A stretch of 64,000 bases of DNA from Andrena cerasifolii (lineage: Eukaryota > Arthropoda > Insecta > Hymenoptera > Andrenidae), in the NCBI RefSeq assembly GCF_050908995.1, contig NC_135126.1, positions 6,882,001 through 6,946,000 of the forward strand, read 5' to 3'. A program made the translations under genes and the position numbers. The notes under the pieces are model-generated. The model did not search any database, had not been told where the DNA came from, and saw only the letters and a list, made by a program, of their open reading frames with translations. Positions within the stretch are counted from its first letter, which is position 1. The number at the start of each line of letters is the position of its first letter. Of the stretch, positions 60,440-64,000 are shown piece after piece.

Positions 60440-61600
60440 GGCTAGTCGATCAGCCCGACTCGGCGTGTCACGTGTCTCGCTCGTACGTCATCGGGACTGG
60501 TCTCATGGCGTCGACGAATCGCGCGTCCACAGGGCACAAATACACACCGCGGGTATCGGAATCGGTCGATCGTACGCGAAAATTCCCTAGGATCGTTTTC
60601 GCGCGACTCGTCTCGCTCGCTCCCGGGTCCCCTTTGCTGGCCTCCTGCCGCTATAGCCTCTCGCTCGCTCTCGCTCTGTCCTTGTTCCTCCCGGCGGCAC
60701 TCGCTCCTTGTCACATTATTCTCCGTTTCGGTCTTTCTCGTGTGGCAGCCGCCACGAAGGGACGTGCTGCACGGTAGGGAACGCGAGAAGGAAAACTCTG
60801 GCAACGTCGCCTGGCTCGCTCGCTCACACGCTCGCTCTTTTACCTCTTCTTCTCTCCGTTACGTGGTCGTGGTCGTGCTCGTCGCTGCACACCCCGCTAC
60901 GCCGCCGTCCGCTTTTTCTCATTCTTCCTCGGCCGTGCGCCGCGTCAGCCTGTCCTCCTTCAATCCCCCAACACCGAGAAACACGATCGGGCGCGCACAC
61001 ACGCACGCGACCGGGGGACGACACAGCGTGCACGGGACGTAACGCACACCGACAGAGCCACGCTCTCGACGTGTGTACGAGTCGCGCGCACAGCGCACCG
61101 CGCTGCCCGACTGTCCGCGAACGATTCTCCAACCGCACCAAGCTTCTCGGATATAATAGCTAGAGCTACAGACGGGCCGACGTTCCTTCGAGGGACCGAA
61201 CGACACGGGACCCTGCGTCCTTTCTATCGGTACAGTTTCGTGTCACGAACGAGCCTGACGAGCTGGTGTATCGCTCTGTCACTCTCCGTCGCAGTCTAAC
61301 TCGTGGCTCGTGCGTGCACCTCGTCTCTGCTCACCGAGGACGGAACATAGTCGCACTGTCTCTTTCCCTCCTGCTCGCACTCCCTCGCCCTCTCTCTCTC
61401 TGGTTCGAGCACACGCACACACACTGTCCCCACGAAATGTTTTGCTCCTCGAGCGTCCTACACGGTTCTCTCGACACTCGCGACGAACCCGACGCTTGGC
61501 TACCGAAACAAGGACGCGCCAGTGATTTTCGACACGCGCGACGCTCAGCACACCCCCAAATATCCCGACATGTTTCGATGTCACCTTCGGAGCTACTCTC
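60440..61600 (-). promoter_or_regulatory. Probable 5' UTR and promoter region of the minus-strand gene
   Basis: CpG-dense sequence, GA-rich on the minus strand (GAGCGAGCGAGAG-type repeats), directly upstream of the proposed start exon. That matches the general look of insect broad promoters with GAGA elements. I cannot place a transcription start, TATA box or initiator with confidence. Frames of up to 219 codons on the opposite strand (61266-61925) are low-complexity artefacts of this composition. Confidence 0.35.
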
Positions 61601-63796
61601 ACTTGCTGGCGGTGGCGGAAGCCATATTGCGATCGCTGTTCGTGACACCGTCAGAGCGCCAATCGGCGGACGGACAAGGGGGATTGCGCGCACGCCGATT
61701 GGTCGAGTGCACCTGTTACATTGGCGCCATCTACCGGGGCTCCTCTGTGCCATACCGTTCGCTCTACTTATCGGCGGATTGGAAAGCACGCGACTCGAAC
61801 GCTCTTCGTCCGATAATGCGTCCAATCGTTTCGGGGAAGGATCTCGCTCGCGCGTTGCGAGGGCTAAAGGGTTAATCGGAAAAGAAAGATCGTCGACAGA
61901 GCCCACCGCGTCTCGCGGCTTTTAATTCGAACGGTTGCCGGTGGAGCTTTAAAGGGCGATACGAACTGCGCGCAACGCCAGAAAGCGTCGGTGAATCCGT
62001 TAATAAATATTAATCGTTATCGCTCCGACCCGTTACTTAATTATGCGGATATTCAAATATACGGCTTCGTACCGCAGCAAAACCGCGGATTCGTTGACAT
62101 AAATGCACGTTATTAACTGCCTCGAACGGTGCGCTACAAAGTGCGCGGATTAAATTTTCGTCTCGCCCTTTGCACTTGAATTTAACGCTGGGGACATTTA
62201 ATTTCTTTCGCGTGCACGCGCAGAAAGTTGGTCTATTAACGAATAGCAGGCGTAACCCGGCCTCTCTAGCAGCGCATCGAAATCCTGATTACTTCTGACC
62301 GCACAGGAAATACTTTGCGACCGCACAGCAGCAGAAAAACAGGAAACACCGTGCGCTAGTTCTGTTTCTGGACGGAAAGTAGATACGTACAGCCCGTGCC
62401 AGGAATGTTAAAAACTCCTGGCACTTTACGAGCGAAGAACAAGTAGGTGCAGTAAAAACGTAGAAACAACAACAAGCAGGTTCAAGACGTTAGAGCCAAT
62501 TCCAGCGCTCTGATTTGTCAGCCGTAATCCGTGACTTTTTCAAATCCAGCATGCTCGTACATTTTATCGCGCCGATCAATAACTGGCAAGATTATCCGTA
62601 TCAAGAAGCACACGGCTATCTCTGGCGTTCCTCCCACCATTTTGTATACAAATATTCATGCCCTCCGCCGCGGGGTATGAAGTACGTAAAGCGACATTCG
62701 AAGCTGCTTAGAATGATTTCGCGGCACGATACCTCCGCTCCGTCCGATCCCCTTTTCCCGGCGAGGCTACGAAAAGGGTAGGAACAGGGCGGATTATGCA
62801 AATGAAACGGCCGAGCATCGCCCGGTGTCTTTGCACCGAGCGGCAAATTACTAATTCGCAGGCCCGAAAGAATCGGCTACACCGAGAGATATCTGGGCAC
62901 CGTCTCGCGTACCCTGCTGGCAAAGGGCCGTTTCGATCAGGCGAGGTGGAGAACAGCTGTTCGATTAAGGCGCAGCCGAGCTGGCTTTTAAATTTCACGA
63001 ACGCGGGTGGGGGAGCGAAGTTGCCAGGGAAACGCCGCGGAGACACTATTTCATCGTTCGACACGTCGAAGCGCAGAAGGACGGTCGCGTAATGCGCGGC
63101 GGAGGCAGAGATCCGCGTCAGCTCGCGAAGGAATCGGGCCCCGCGAGCGTATCCAGCCATCGAATCGATCATGGAGAATTTACAGCACCCGCGGCGCGAA
63201 ACGCCGACCAACTTTCCCCATTTCGCCGGCCTACAGCGACAGACTTGAGACACACATGCGCGAGTGGGTGTGCAACAAGTCTACGCTACTTTGCTGCATC
63301 TTACGCGCCGCTCCGGCTCCAGAGGGGGAGGCTTTTTAAACAACCACCGCGTCAGAGCAACACCTTGCTTTTCCGAGAGCCAATTAGGTACTTACGATCG
63401 CTGGATTAACTCGATTTTATTGGTACACGCGCAACAAGTCTACACGCTACTTCCTCACGGGAAAGTACCCGGAGCTATAGCGCAACCTGCATTGTTCTCC
63501 TTGCGGCGATTAAGGTACACTCGTAAAGATCCTTGGAACCGTGGTCGCCGATGGGAACGAAAGGGGAGGTGTAAGCGCAGCGGCTGGTTTAGCGATCGGT
63601 CCGCAGAGTGTCCGATTGTCGTTCGTCGGGTTAGCTTAGGGGGTAGCATGAAGAGATACCGGGACGCACGCAGGAAAGGACGTGCAACAAGTCCTCGTCA
63701 ATGGCCTCTTTCGGACGTTCCTCCTCTTTCGACGGTGCCTACGTCACCGGTGACGCACGATTTCCGCTACGTCACGAGGATCACGAGGACGCGCCG
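61601..63796. other. Presumed upstream intergenic DNA, no gene seen
   Basis: GC-rich host DNA with no credible exon. GCAACAAGTCTACGCTACTT at 63272 is nearly repeated at 63431 (two inserted bases), the only repeat noted. The 181-codon frames at 62708-63253 and 63264-63809 are not recognisable. Confidence 0.5.
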
Positions 63797-64000
63797 CACA
63801 GTGGTCTAATTCGCCAAAAAGCTGGCCAAAATATGAAGGCATCTTTCGATTTGTACAAAAATTGGTATACAAGGGTTTTCGAGCTCGCTGATTCAGAATC
63901 TGGAGTCAAAATTACAGGAAGAAAACAAATGGTGGTCGAGTACCTGAACAAAATATCAAATTTAACAGACACCTAGTACTTTAGAGTTTTCATGGTCGCT
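63797..64000. mobile_element. Partial Transib-like element running off the window
   Basis: A sharp change from GC-rich host to AT-richer sequence occurs exactly at CACAGTGGTCTAATTCGCCA. The preceding bases are CGCCG, a GC-rich pentamer of the kind used by Transib elements. The first eight bases equal the ends of the element at 49866-51439, but the rest differs, so it would be another family. Only one end is in the window, so neither the inverted partner nor the duplication can be verified. Confidence 0.4.
63833..63976 (+). CDS. Short ORF inside the partial transposon
   Basis: A 47-codon frame from the first ATG after the CACAGTGG end, starting MKASFDLYKNWYTRVFELAD and ending NKISNLTDT-stop. 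Amino-acid composition is protein-like, unlike the Arg-rich chance frames of the host DNA. I do not recognise it. It may be an exon or remnant of a transposase N-terminus, or nothing. Confidence 0.2.
   Translation: MKASFDLYKNWYTRVFELADSESGVKITGRKQMVVEYLNKISNLTDT

Noticed and set aside
61266..61925. 219-codon plus-strand ORF
   Set aside because: Lies antisense in the CpG/GA-rich promoter-like block; repetitive Leu/Ser/Arg composition with competing frames of similar length.
1..64000. CRISPR arrays, operons, phage or bacterial features
   Set aside because: The sequence is eukaryotic by its splice sites, transposon types and lack of compact genes; the regular 173-bp array is transposon satellite without spacer structure.
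1..64000. tRNA or rRNA genes
   Set aside because: I scanned by eye for B-box-like GGTTCGAATCC motifs with cloverleaf potential and for conserved rRNA segments and saw none; a covariance-model search would be needed to exclude them fully.

Overview
This window looks like nuclear DNA of an insect, most likely a hymenopteran. The host sequence is GC-rich and full of undepleted CpG, the islands of AT-rich DNA are almost all transposons, and the one credible gene has very small exons separated by a huge intron. There is no operon structure, no tRNA or rRNA that I can see, and no long conserved protein. The many 60-230 codon open frames are what stop-poor, CpG-rich non-coding DNA produces by chance. 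The species assignment is inference; I cannot name the genus.

Gene content. I can support one protein-coding gene, on the minus strand, entering from the right. Its first coding exon (60426-60439) encodes Met-Lys-Lys-Pro plus two bases of an Arg codon and ends at a consensus GTAAGT donor. Its likely 5' UTR and promoter lie in the CpG-rich, GA-rich (minus strand) block at 60440-61600. The next exon (26697-26883) begins in exactly the complementary phase and ends at another consensus GTAAGT donor. It encodes 62 residues: an Arg/Glu-rich start, an Ala/Gly stretch and a His-rich tract. If the two are joined directly, the intron is about 33.5 kb. The rest of the gene lies to the left of 26697, as further intron here and further exons probably outside the window. 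I do not recognise the protein.

Transposons. The most informative content is a set of DNA transposons, nearly all non-autonomous, whose ends can be fixed by terminal inverted repeats (TIRs) and target-site duplications (TSDs). TA-flanked (Tc1/mariner-type) elements lie at 48-620, 9172-9586, 21787-22655, 29840-30076, 38485-39168 and 53907-54069. hAT-type elements with exact 8-bp TSDs lie at 4506-5045, 12414-16512, 29227-30165 and 36713-37128, with a likely fifth at 53835-54818. A PIF/Harbinger-type MITE with TAA TSD lies at 56481-56835. A Transib-like element at 49866-51439 ends in CACAGTG, the same heptamer as the V(D)J recombination signal. A second CACAGTG end at 63797 runs out of the window. 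A 2.8-kb foldback element with a perfect 9-bp TSD and two opposed arrays of a 173-bp repeat lies at 13313-16141, inside the hAT at 12414-16512.

Layout. 1-26696: intron or downstream gene territory with transposon islands, including the nested 12.4-16.5 kb complex. 26697-26883: exon 2. 26884-60425: the giant intron, carrying most of the transposons plus a CpG/GA-rich, possibly promoter-like zone at 40.6-41.7 kb. 60426-61600: first coding exon and promoter region. 61601-64000: upstream intergenic DNA ending in the partial Transib-like element. Insertion order can be read at three nested sites (12.4-16.5, 29.2-30.2 and 53.8-54.8 kb).
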